A DNA stretch of 64,000 bases. Origin: JBECKX01 sp964468475 (GTDB taxonomy: Bacteria > Zixibacteria > MSB-5A5 > CAIYYT01). This document shows, piece after piece, positions 26,224-34,587 of this stretch. Made by a program: the position numbers and the translations under genes. Within the stretch, counting starts at the first letter, position 1; each line of letters starts with the position of its first letter. Where the stretch lies: contig CAYXUL010000005.1 in the NCBI GenBank assembly GCA_964468475.1, positions 21,239-85,238 of the forward strand, given 5' to 3'. The notes beneath the pieces were generated by a model, which saw nothing but the letters and a program-made list of their open reading frames with translations, searched no databases and was not told the origin of the DNA.

Positions 26224-26673
26224 GTGCGCTGCCCGTTTTGCGGGGAAGATTCCGACAAAGTGATCGATTCGCGCCTGGTGCAGGACGGCAACGCCGTTCG
26301 CCGTCGTCGCCAATGCCAGGCGTGCAACGAACGCTTTACTACCTATGAATATATCGAGCGTGTGGCGCTGCAGGTCATCAAGCATGATGATCGCCGCGAA
26401 CCCTACGACCGCACCAAGCTAATGAAAGGAGTCGAGATCGCGCTGGCTAAACGGCCGATTTCCACAAAGCAGCTAATGGCGCTTGTCGAGGATGTCGAAA
26501 GCGAACTGTTCAAGATGTCCAAGTCCGAGGTCTCTTCCAAGCTGATCGGCGAGCTGGTGATGGATCGTCTGCGTGAGCTGGATGAGATCGCCTATGTCCG
26601 CTTCGCCTCCGTCTACCGTAAGTTCCGCGACAAAACCGAGTTCGTGGACGAACTGAAAAACCTGCTGGAATAG
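26224..26673 (+). CDS. nrdR: Transcriptional repressor NrdR
   Basis: The protein has 149 residues with a GTG start. The zinc ribbon is CPFC (C3, C6) and CQAC (C31, C34), followed by RFTTYEYIE and an ATP-cone domain (~47-137). NrdR senses ATP/dATP and represses ribonucleotide reductase genes, which are not in this window. It is commonly found near glyA, as here. Confidence 0.97.
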   Translation: MRCPFCGEDSDKVIDSRLVQDGNAVRRRRQCQACNERFTTYEYIERVALQVIKHDDRREPYDRTKLMKGVEIALAKRPISTKQLMALVEDVESELFKMSKSEVSSKLIGELVMDRLRELDEIAYVRFASVYRKFRDKTEFVDELKNLLE

Positions 26674-26685
26674 CCCGCTCCAACT

Positions 26686-27444
26686 ATGGCTCCCAATAAT
26701 TCCGAAGAAGATACTGCCTTTAAGGACATGCCGTTCCTCGAGCATGTCGAGGAACTGCGTCGCAGGCTGATCAAGATAATTGTCAGCATCCTGGTGCTGG
26801 GTATTGCGGCCTATCTGTTTTCTGATCATCTGGTGACCTATCTCGTCAAGCCCGTGGGAACGGTCTACTTCCGTCAGCCGACAGGCGCCTTCATGATTAG
26901 AGTCAAAGTGGCGTTCTTTGCCGGGTTGATTTTGTCGATCCCGGTTGTTCTTTACCAGTTCTGGATGTTTGTAATCCCCGGTCTCTATAAACGCGAGATT
27001 AACTTCTTGCTACCCGTGACAGTCCTCGGAACTTTGTTCTTCTTTGGCGGCACCGCCTTTTGCTTCTTCCTGATTCTCCCCAATGCGCTAACCTTTCTGA
27101 AAGAATTCGGAACCGAGAACGTTAAACCGCTGCTGGACGTCTCCGACTACTTTTCGTTCGTCTTCTGGATGTGCATCGCCTTCGGAGCAGTTTTTCAGCT
27201 GCCGATCGTGGCCTTTTTCCTGGGGCGTCTTGGTATTGTTTCTTCAACTATGCTTGCCCGCGGACGTCGCTACGCGCTCGTAATCATTCTTGTCGTGGCC
27301 GCGCTGATCACTCCCACGCCTGATGCCATTACGATGTCGCTCCTTGCGGCACCGCTTTACATACTCTACGAAGTTTCCATTATTGTAGTGCGCATTACGG
27401 GCAAAGAACGTGCGAAGGTTGTGGTCGAGGACGACGATCACTGA
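26686..27444 (+). CDS. tatC: Twin-arginine translocase subunit TatC
   Basis: The protein has 252 residues with six transmembrane helices. FLEHVEELRRRLIKI (17-31) is the conserved N-terminal cytoplasmic motif that binds twin-arginine signals, and FWMFVIPGLYKREI (~87-100) follows TM2. TatC is the receptor core for folded-protein export across the inner membrane. No tatA or tatB is in the window. Confidence 0.97.
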   Translation: MAPNNSEEDTAFKDMPFLEHVEELRRRLIKIIVSILVLGIAAYLFSDHLVTYLVKPVGTVYFRQPTGAFMIRVKVAFFAGLILSIPVVLYQFWMFVIPGLYKREINFLLPVTVLGTLFFFGGTAFCFFLILPNALTFLKEFGTENVKPLLDVSDYFSFVFWMCIAFGAVFQLPIVAFFLGRLGIVSSTMLARGRRYALVIILVVAALITPTPDAITMSLLAAPLYILYEVSIIVVRITGKERAKVVVEDDDH

Positions 27445-27525
27445 TCCACTTTTTGATTGGGCATCTGTGCGCGCCCTCTTATATTTGCCGCACATTTGCT
27501 GGCTTAGTCCTGAATACATGAACTC

Positions 27526-28980
27526 ATGAAATTTCTTTCACTCATAGCCGTTCTTTCATTGGCGCTTTCAGCCCAGGGCGCAATACGTCCATCGGACAAC
27601 TATGCCCCCGGCGATACGGTTCAATTCAGCATCTCACGGCAGGGCAAAGCAATTGGTTCTGAAACTGCTGTTTGTCTGGGAAAGCAGTGGGTGGAGGCAA
27701 CGCAGGAAACTCTCTATGTCTTCAGCATGGAAACCAATTCCGTACTTGAGCACGGCGGTAGAGCCCTTGATACGAAATTTACCAGCAAAGCCTGTTATCT
27801 GGGCAACGGTCTGCCTCGCTACTACGAGTATACCCTCAAGCTAATGAATGCAACCGTTAGCCAGTATGGTACTTTCTCACCACAAGGCTACTCGGGGGTT
27901 ACTACGAGATTCGGTGTTCGGGAGCCCTTTAATCTTCCTCTCAAGAAATGGCCGATACTTTTTGACAACAGCTTCGCTATGCAGTGGGAGCTCGCCATGT
28001 ACCTGCTGAATCTCCCACCCGGTGATTCAGCCAGTACTAACGCTGTTATTCCACAGCTTAACCAGATGATGCCGGTACGCATCATCTCTCGACCGAATCA
28101 AGTTATGCGTTTTGAAGGCGAAAATGTATCCGTAAAGGTTCTCGACCTGGTGGACTTGAATCAGGTTCTCTATATAGCTCAGGATGGAAAGCTCCTGCGC
28201 GCCGTTGACCCAAAACAGAACATAGTCGTGCAACGAGTCAAAACGGGCACCGTAGCCCAAGTGGAGAGACCCTCGTTTTGGGGCACTATTGAGAACAGAG
28301 CCGGCCCCTATGCGTTGCTGCTGCTTTTCTCGCTGGCGTGTGCTGCAATTCTCGGCTGGCGACACGAACTCCGATTCGATGCGCTGGCACTATTTATCGT
28401 CGGCGCTCTCCTGTACTGGGGGTCCTTGAAACTACTGGAGCCATTGCAGCAAGCCTATTTCAGCTTTACGATCAACCCTCAATCACCATCGTCGAACATT
28501 TACATGACCCTGTTGGGCTCTGCGCTGTTATTCGCAATTGTAGAGCAGATCGCTATCCTGATTCCGACCTTGATAGCGTTCCTGCTGCCCTACAAGAAAA
28601 GGCTGGCCGTCTGCATCGCCATTGGTGCCGCGTGCGGCGCCGGTTTTGGGCTCATGCAGGCCATAAATCTGACGGGCTTCACGGCCTCCGGAGCCGCAGT
28701 TTCAGGGCAACTTCTTGTGCAGAAACTTGGACTGATAGGAATCAGCGCCGGCTGCGGCGCTTTCTTCGGGCTATTCCTCGGAGGCAAAGCGGGGTTCTGG
28801 TTCTATCTGATCCCGGTCGGGATCAAGGGACTCCAGAACTGGCTGGCGGCATTCGTTCAGAAGGGCAGCTTGAGCGAAGGCGAGTATATCGTTGTAACAC
28901 TTTTGGTTGCAGGCTTGACGCTATTTCTTTTTTATTGGCTCAGGTTTACCAGGTTCGCCGTCGATAAGAAAAGAAGATAA
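27526..28980 (+). CDS. Exported domain fused to a multi-helix membrane domain (PrsW-like?)
   Basis: The protein has 484 residues. A signal peptide (MKFLSLIAVLSLALSAQG) is followed by a ~230-residue beta-rich extracytoplasmic domain that reads like DUF3108-type proteins. From ~262 there are about seven hydrophobic helices. In these, E340 (AIVEQIAIL) and GFGLMQAI (373-380) sit where PrsW-type glutamic intramembrane proteases carry EE and GFAxxEN, but the second motif is degraded. Protease activity is doubtful. It lies 81 bases after tatC, same strand. The family is not firmly recognised. Confidence 0.65.
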   Translation: MKFLSLIAVLSLALSAQGAIRPSDNYAPGDTVQFSISRQGKAIGSETAVCLGKQWVEATQETLYVFSMETNSVLEHGGRALDTKFTSKACYLGNGLPRYYEYTLKLMNATVSQYGTFSPQGYSGVTTRFGVREPFNLPLKKWPILFDNSFAMQWELAMYLLNLPPGDSASTNAVIPQLNQMMPVRIISRPNQVMRFEGENVSVKVLDLVDLNQVLYIAQDGKLLRAVDPKQNIVVQRVKTGTVAQVERPSFWGTIENRAGPYALLLLFSLACAAILGWRHELRFDALALFIVGALLYWGSLKLLEPLQQAYFSFTINPQSPSSNIYMTLLGSALLFAIVEQIAILIPTLIAFLLPYKKRLAVCIAIGAACGAGFGLMQAINLTGFTASGAAVSGQLLVQKLGLIGISAGCGAFFGLFLGGKAGFWFYLIPVGIKGLQNWLAAFVQKGSLSEGEYIVVTLLVAGLTLFLFYWLRFTRFAVDKKRR

Positions 28981-29108
28981 ATTAGGACATTTTTACCTTT
29001 TTTGCTTGCTCTGACTCCAAACGCTCATATATTTGTCGACGATGTGAGGCTTAACTTGTTAAACTAGAAAGCGCATCAACATCACGTTGTCGCTGGAGGT
29101 ATGTTAAT

Positions 29109-29294
29109 ATGGCTATGAAAATCACCGATGAATGCACCGCTTGCGGGCTCTGTTTACCAGAATGCCCCAACGAGGCAATTGACGAAGGTGACATCTACGT
29201 GGTAGATCCAAACAAGTGTGACGAATGCGAGAGCGTCGGCGGTGATTCCCGCTGCGTCGCTATCTGTCCGATTGATTGTATCGAAAAGGCGTAG
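29109..29294 (+). CDS. YfhL-like 2[4Fe-4S] ferredoxin
   Basis: This 61-residue protein has a first cluster motif CTACGLCLPECP and a second motif CDECESVGGDSRCVAICP, with the longer Cys-x2-Cys-x8-Cys-x3-Cys-Pro spacing of the YfhL/Alvin ferredoxin group. It is a small cytoplasmic electron carrier. A GGAGG site precedes the ATG, and an excellent terminator follows, so it is likely monocistronic. Confidence 0.95.
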   Translation: MAMKITDECTACGLCLPECPNEAIDEGDIYVVDPNKCDECESVGGDSRCVAICPIDCIEKA

Positions 29295-29325
29295 TCACGC
29301 TGAGTTCGTTTGTATTAGTATCATG

Positions 29326-29355
29326 AGACGCCGTAGTACTACGGCGTCTTTTTTT
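29326..29355 (+). terminator. Intrinsic terminator after the ferredoxin gene
   Basis: AGACGCCGTAGT and ACTACGGCGTCT form a perfect 24-base palindrome (29326-29349), with TTTTTT continuing to 29355. The inner bases must open to form the loop. Confidence 0.92.
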
Positions 29356-29437
29356 GTGCCAATCGACCTTCAAAGACCATATTCTAAGTGGAAGACAATC
29401 TTTAAGAGAAGGTCTATAACTTGAGCGGTGGAGGAAT

Positions 29438-29650
29438 ATGTTTACGGGAAAGCAAATTCTGATAATCGTTCTGATCGTGATTACCGCCATCCTGCTGATT
29501 CAAAACAGCTACAGTGTCTCGATTCACTTCACATTCTTTAACATCTATCTCCCACTGTCCGTACTGCTGCTGATCGTACTTGGCATCGGTATCACGTTTG
29601 GATTCTGGCTCGACAGGCGCACAGAGCGTGGCAAACAAAAGAAAGTTTGA
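29438..29650 (+). CDS. LapA-domain (DUF1049) membrane protein
   Basis: This 70-residue protein has two hydrophobic helices (about 5-24 and 36-56) joined by SYSVSIHFTFFNIYLPLS. The QNSxxVxxxFF pattern with a following hydrophobic hairpin and a basic tail (WLDRRTERGKQKKV) is typical of LapA/YciS, an inner-membrane protein linked to LPS assembly. A GGAGG site lies just upstream. Its 3' end overlaps the archease start by 23 bases. Confidence 0.88.
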   Translation: MFTGKQILIIVLIVITAILLIQNSYSVSIHFTFFNIYLPLSVLLLIVLGIGITFGFWLDRRTERGKQKKV

Positions 29651-30065
29651 ATTTCTCGAAGACATTGCTACTGCGGATGCTGCCTTTGTTGCTTACGGTG
29701 CTGATCTGGCCGAATTACTGCAGAACGCGGCGACGGCTCTCTTTGCAGTCATGGCGGAGCCGGGGCTGGTCGGCAACGATGTAACTCGCCGCTTGAAAGT
29801 GACGGGAGCCGATCGTGAAGAACTGCTCTACAACTGGCTTGCGGAACTCGTCTATCTGAAGGATGTTCGTTCCGAGCTTTACAACAGCTTTGAAATATCT
29901 CTCGTAGGCGACACTCCAATTCGCTTGAGCGCAGTCGTCAAAGGCACTCCGATTACAAATCTTAAGGAGCAAACCGGCTGCGACGTGAAAGCAGTCACCT
30001 ATCATCGACTCGTGATCGAAGAGTCTGATGGAGGCTTGAAAGCAACAGTCGTACTGGACATTTGA
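29628..30065 (+). CDS. Archease (RtcB activator)
   Basis: I use the GTG at 29628, which gives MANKRKFEFLEDIATADAAF, the expected N-terminus (145 residues); a TTG at 29580 lies further inside lapA. FLEDIATADAAFVAYG at the start, the central LLYNWLAELVYL and the ending VKAVTYHRLVIEE match archease. Archease promotes guanylation and multiple turnover of RtcB ligase, encoded immediately next. Confidence 0.92.
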   Translation: MANKRKFEFLEDIATADAAFVAYGADLAELLQNAATALFAVMAEPGLVGNDVTRRLKVTGADREELLYNWLAELVYLKDVRSELYNSFEISLVGDTPIRLSAVVKGTPITNLKEQTGCDVKAVTYHRLVIEESDGGLKATVVLDI

Positions 30066-30067
30066 TA

Positions 30068-31513
30068 ATGGAAAAACACAAAGTCAAAGATGGCGTCTGG
30101 GAGATTCCCACCTCCGCGAAGAAAGGCATGCGCGTGCCGGCGCGCCTCTATTCGTCAGATGAACTGATTGGCTCGCTCGATCAGGGTGTCTATGAGCAGG
30201 TCACCAATGTTGCCTGCCTTCCGGGCATAGTTGGTCACGCTCTCTGCATGCCGGACGGCCACTGGGGCTACGGTTTCCCGATCGGCGGTGTCGCTGCATT
30301 TGCGGTTTCTGACGGAGTGATTTCACCGGGGGGGATCGGCTTTGACATAAACTGCGGTATGCGCCTTTTGCGCACTAACCTGGTTGAGGACGAGGTAGTA
30401 CCGAAACTCAGTCAACTTCTCGATCGTCTGTTCCAATATGTTCCGGCCGGTGTCGGCGTGAAAGGCGCGCTGAATCTTTCAAAGAAGGAGTTCCTGAAGG
30501 TAATGGAGCAGGGCGCCGAGTGGTGCTTGAAGAGTGGTTATGCTTCCGAATCGGATCTCGATCACCTTGAAGCCAAAGGTCGCATTGCCTGGGCAGACCC
30601 TGATAAAGTCTCAGATAAAGTGATCCAAAGAGGCCGCGCTCAACTGGGAACACTTGGCTCGGGCAATCACTATCTGGAAATTGAGGTGGTTCGTCCGGAA
30701 AATGTGTTCGACAACTCAATAGCAAAGCGCCTCGGCATTGATCGGCCCAACCAGATTGTGGTGCTGATTCACTGCGGCTCTCGTGGCTGTGGCCACCAGA
30801 CTGCCACCGAGTATCTGCAGGTCTTTACCCGGGCGCACCGCAAATACGGCATCGAAGTCAACGACCGCGAACTGGCCTGTGCACCGTTCAAGTCTGACGA
30901 GGGGCAGGATTACTTCAAAGCAATGGCTTGCGCCGCCAACAATGCTTTCGCCAATCGCCAGGTGATAGTGCACAACGTGCGCCGTGCTTTCGCGGAGGTC
31001 TTTGGGAAATCAGAAGCAGAACTCGGTCTCCAGACTGTCTACGACGTAGCCCACAACATCGCCAAAGTCGAGCGCTACAAGATTGATGGCAAGGAACAGG
31101 AGGTTGTCGTCCATCGAAAGGGTGCTACGCGATCATTTGGCCCTCATGCCGGTGATCTCCCGTCGAATTATCGTGACATCGGCCAGCCGGTGTTTGTCGG
31201 CGGTTCGATGCAGACGGGATCTTATCTGCTCATCGGCACTCAGCAGGCAATGGACGAAACCTACGGCTCAACGCTTCATGGCTCCGGCAGAACCATGTCA
31301 CGCGCGAAAGCAAAAAAAAGTGTTCGTGGTGAGGAACTACTGCAGCAGATGAAGGAGCAGGGGATCACCGTGAGAGCGGCATCAATGCGCGGATTGGCAG
31401 AAGAAGCGGGCTTTGCTTATAAACAGATCGACGACGTAGTCGCCGCCGTTGACAAGATCGGCATCTCTCGCAAAGTCGCGAAGCTTCTTCCTATCGGAAA
31501 TATCAAAGGCTAA
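30068..31513 (+). CDS. rtcB: RNA-splicing ligase RtcB
   Basis: The protein has 481 residues from the ATG at 30068, 2 bases after the archease stop (a TTG at 30062 is also in frame). CMPDGHWGYGFPIGG, GGIGFDINCGMR, GSGNHYLEIE and CGSRGCGHQ supply the manganese ligands, and HGSGRTMSRAKAKK near 415 holds the histidine that is guanylated. It joins 3'-phosphate or cyclic phosphate to 5'-OH RNA ends, as in tRNA repair. The archease-rtcB pairing supports both names. Confidence 0.97.
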   Translation: MEKHKVKDGVWEIPTSAKKGMRVPARLYSSDELIGSLDQGVYEQVTNVACLPGIVGHALCMPDGHWGYGFPIGGVAAFAVSDGVISPGGIGFDINCGMRLLRTNLVEDEVVPKLSQLLDRLFQYVPAGVGVKGALNLSKKEFLKVMEQGAEWCLKSGYASESDLDHLEAKGRIAWADPDKVSDKVIQRGRAQLGTLGSGNHYLEIEVVRPENVFDNSIAKRLGIDRPNQIVVLIHCGSRGCGHQTATEYLQVFTRAHRKYGIEVNDRELACAPFKSDEGQDYFKAMACAANNAFANRQVIVHNVRRAFAEVFGKSEAELGLQTVYDVAHNIAKVERYKIDGKEQEVVVHRKGATRSFGPHAGDLPSNYRDIGQPVFVGGSMQTGSYLLIGTQQAMDETYGSTLHGSGRTMSRAKAKKSVRGEELLQQMKEQGITVRAASMRGLAEEAGFAYKQIDDVVAAVDKIGISRKVAKLLPIGNIKG

Positions 31514-31689
31514 AGTTGGACTAATAAAAAGAGGGGGTCCACTCTGGATAGGGTAGAGGGGGCTAGGAAACTACCCTAGGACAACAGAGGAACGCCCTCA
31601 AGCGCGGAATATAGAACTAACGCTATATGTGTCAAGACAAAAATGACTAGCGAAATGATAATGTGATCCCAAATTGGCGAAGTTCTAAC

Positions 31690-32451
31690 TTATTCGCCTT
31701 CTTTGAAATAAGATACAATAGGTACAGTAATCCTTTCAGTCTCAGGACCCTCGAACTGAAGTGTCAGGGAAGTCAGATAATCATCCTTGTCGGTGGGGAC
31801 CTTCACCTGCTCTATAGTCAGAGTAGCCTGCTGACCGCCCTCTATCTTGACACTCCTCTTGTCGACCGTGAAGTACTTGTCGGGAAATTCGGGCAGCGAT
31901 ACCGAAATGGCATCATCAAAACCGTTGGTGATCGTTAACTGCTTAATCAGCCGTCCATCCTCTGAACCAAACTTGGCAAAGCGGAGCGTTTGCGGCTCAA
32001 CGTGTACTTTCGGGTGCTGCTGATTTACGACTGCAAAGAACCTGACCGACTTTGATTTCGCCGAAGGGTCGTTCGTGAAGACATCAACCTCTTTCACGAC
32101 TTTTCCCGTTAGCAGCTTTGAATTGAAGGAAATTGTAAAGCTCGCAGAATCATGCGGTGCTATCCTGTCCTGTTTCAAAGGCGCCGCCGTGCACCCGCAA
32201 CTCGGCTTGAGGCTGATAATGTCCAGCGTATCGTTACCGTTGTTCATCATCCAATAAGTATGAGCAACGATAGCGTCGCGAGGCATATACCCAAAGTAGA
32301 AATAGTCGTTCGGGATTTCCAGTTTGGGAGCCTTTTTTGACATCTGAGCCAGCAGCGGCGTTACACCCGTCAGCAAGACCAGAAATACGCTCGTCAGCAG
32401 ATAACGAACGCCAATCGATAGACCCCTTAGTTGTCTGTTATCGCGCTTCAT
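31690..32451 (-). CDS. DUF1573 exported protein
   Basis: The protein has 253 residues. An N-terminal hydrophobic leader (~16-36) is followed by FYFGYMPRDAIVAHTYWM and the diagnostic LKPSCGCTAAPL (82-93) of DUF1573, an Ig-like module common in Bacteroidetes-type envelopes. A second Ig-like region follows. Its 5' end overlaps the preceding cysteine-synthase-like gene by 14 bases, so the two are co-translated. Confidence 0.88.
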   Translation of the reverse strand: MKRDNRQLRGLSIGVRYLLTSVFLVLLTGVTPLLAQMSKKAPKLEIPNDYFYFGYMPRDAIVAHTYWMMNNGNDTLDIISLKPSCGCTAAPLKQDRIAPHDSASFTISFNSKLLTGKVVKEVDVFTNDPSAKSKSVRFFAVVNQQHPKVHVEPQTLRFAKFGSEDGRLIKQLTITNGFDDAISVSLPEFPDKYFTVDKRSVKIEGGQQATLTIEQVKVPTDKDDYLTSLTLQFEGPETERITVPIVSYFKEGE

Positions 32452-33442
32452 AATCTATCTCCTGTTTTTCTTCCAGCGGCAGTCCGTGCGCGAGCATCCA
32501 CTCGTCGCAAAAGATTTTGCTGATATACCGGATTCCTCCATCACAGACAAAGAACACCACGACGGAGTCGTCATCGAGTTCCTCCGCTAACCGCAACACC
32601 CCGGCATACAAGGAGCCGGTGGAGCCGCCGACTGACAACGCCAGTCGATGTGACAGCTTGCGAGTCAGCAGCACTGATTCAGCGTCTCCGATCTGAAATA
32701 CGCGGTCCACATACTGCGGATGAAATGCCTCAACCGGTGTCTCGGTGCCGATCCCTTCTACGAAGTGCGGCAGGGCGGTTGGATGCTCTCTGCCTCCGTG
32801 AATAGACTGGAACCACGACCCCAGCGGTTCAACGCCGATCACTTTGACGGCGCTGTTCTGCTCCTTAAGATACCTTCCAACACCGGAGATGGTTCCACCC
32901 GTGCCTATACCAGCGACCAGGTGCGTGATCTTTCCCTCTGTCTGTTCCCAGACCTCGGGGCCAGTGCTGTAGTAATGCGCCAGAGGGTTCAGCTGGTTAT
33001 GGTATTGGTTGAGCGAGTGGTAGCCTTTTTCATCGCATAGTCTTTCAACAACAGAGTAACAACTGCGCGGATCGTCAGGCGCTACGTCGCCGGGCGTGAT
33101 GATCACCTCAGCGCCGTAAGACTTCACCAGATTCACCTTCTCATCCGAAGTCGTGGTCGGAGTTACGATAACCGCCTTGTATCCCTTGCACGCCGCTACC
33201 ATAGCGAGGGCGACACCGGTATTTCCCGAAGTCGCGTCACAGATCGTATCACCCGGTTCGATCTCGCCGCGCCTCTCTTCCTCAGCGATAACGTAGCTGA
33301 CCATGCGGTCCTTGATTGACCCGCCCGGATTCAACGATTCCATTTTGGCGAAGATATGTCCCTTTAGGCCGGTGAACTCGCTGGGCAATGCGAAAAGCGG
33401 CGTGTTACCGATCAAATCGATGACGCTTCGAGAGAACTTCAT
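32438..33442 (-). CDS. Cysteine synthase / cystathionine beta-synthase-like PLP enzyme
   Basis: The protein has 334 residues. NPGGSIKDRMV (K44 binds PLP), TSGNTGVALA (71-80) and GIGTGGTISGVGRYLK (~172-187) are the fold-type II signatures. CYSVVERLCDEKGY at ~127 and the absence of a C-terminal CBS domain fit a cysteine synthase or catalytic-core CBS homolog. It makes cysteine from O-acetylserine or cystathionine from serine; I cannot separate these. It overlaps the downstream DUF1573 gene. Confidence 0.92.
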   Translation of the reverse strand: MKFSRSVIDLIGNTPLFALPSEFTGLKGHIFAKMESLNPGGSIKDRMVSYVIAEEERRGEIEPGDTICDATSGNTGVALAMVAACKGYKAVIVTPTTTSDEKVNLVKSYGAEVIITPGDVAPDDPRSCYSVVERLCDEKGYHSLNQYHNQLNPLAHYYSTGPEVWEQTEGKITHLVAGIGTGGTISGVGRYLKEQNSAVKVIGVEPLGSWFQSIHGGREHPTALPHFVEGIGTETPVEAFHPQYVDRVFQIGDAESVLLTRKLSHRLALSVGGSTGSLYAGVLRLAEELDDDSVVVFFVCDGGIRYISKIFCDEWMLAHGLPLEEKQEIDYEAR

Positions 33443-33583
33443 GAAAGGAACCTCGCGAAAAGCCGAACCAACCCGGTCCGGCTTCGTGAGAAGAAATTGA
33501 TCTGCCGGTTATTTGCTGTCGACCGCTCGGTCCGTCCGGAATGCCGCCGACTCTGAAGAAACCAACCAGTCAGCGAAATCAAA

Positions 33584-34465
33584 CTACTCGCCTGAATTGT
33601 CCAGATAATCCTGTATCTGAGGAATCAATGCCTTGGCTCTCTTAATTTCAGCTGAGTATTTGCGGCTGTTCCCTGCAACCTGAACAAACTGCTTGTAGGA
33701 CTTCAGGGCGTTGCTATAATCCTCAGCCCCCTGATACGAAATCGCCAGCCCGTAGTAGGCAATCACAGCTTTATTGTTGGCGTCAATCGTTGCCTTGTAG
33801 GAGCTGATCGCGGCGTTGTATTTTTTCTCTTCTCGCAGCAAATTTGCCAGGTTGAGGTGCGCCTCCCACAAACTGGGGTCGACCTTGATTGCCTGTTGGT
33901 AAGTGGCTTCGGCTTTTTCGGCCTGCCCCGCCTCGCGATATGCCTGCGCCAGCTTTACCATGCTGGTCGCATCCTTGGCGGCAAACTTCACATAGTCACC
34001 ATAGTACTTGATTGCCTTGGGCCACTCTTTTTGATCGAAGTAAAGCAATCCCAGCGCCTTCTGAGTCTCGGCATCACCTTCTTTCAATGCCAACGACTTA
34101 AGTAGGGCCTCCTCCGATAGCTTGTATTTCTTCAACTCGATGCGCGTCAGTCCCAGAGCAAAATAGCCGAGTTGGTTCTTGCTATCAAGATCCACGCCCT
34201 TCATAAGGCTTTTCTCAGCATCAGTGTACTTCTTCAGTTTATATTGAGCTTTTCCCAGCTCGATCCAGGCGTCCGCATATTTGGGGTAGATATCAACAGC
34301 AGCCTGAAAATTCGCAGCCGCCTCGGTATTCTTGTTCGCCTTGGTTGCAAGCACTCCCGCATTATACTTTTCTTTGGCATCATTTGGCGGGCCCTCATCC
34401 TGGCCCACTGCAGCACTTGCCAGCAGCAGCAACAGAATCGGAATTATGAACTTGACGTTCTTCAT
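33584..34465 (-). CDS. Secreted tetratricopeptide-repeat protein
   Basis: The protein has 293 residues. Signal peptide MKNVKFIIPILLLLLASAAVG, then about seven TPR units (for example NTEAAANFQAAVDIYPKYAD and AEATYQQAIKVDPSLWEAH) covering most of the rest. It is a likely periplasmic scaffold; partner unknown. A GAGAGGTAAG site precedes the ATG. It is on the minus strand between purD and the cysteine-synthase-like gene. Confidence 0.88.
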   Translation of the reverse strand: MKNVKFIIPILLLLLASAAVGQDEGPPNDAKEKYNAGVLATKANKNTEAAANFQAAVDIYPKYADAWIELGKAQYKLKKYTDAEKSLMKGVDLDSKNQLGYFALGLTRIELKKYKLSEEALLKSLALKEGDAETQKALGLLYFDQKEWPKAIKYYGDYVKFAAKDATSMVKLAQAYREAGQAEKAEATYQQAIKVDPSLWEAHLNLANLLREEKKYNAAISSYKATIDANNKAVIAYYGLAISYQGAEDYSNALKSYKQFVQVAGNSRKYSAEIKRAKALIPQIQDYLDNSGE

Positions 34466-34587
34466 GGTCTTACCTCTCGTCTATGTTCCAACAATCTGAT
34501 TTTCCTCTGAATTTAACTTATCTTTGTGCTCTTTTCCTGGACTGTTGTAACCTATTTTAAGTACACCGGCTGTAAGTTGTTGTTCCC

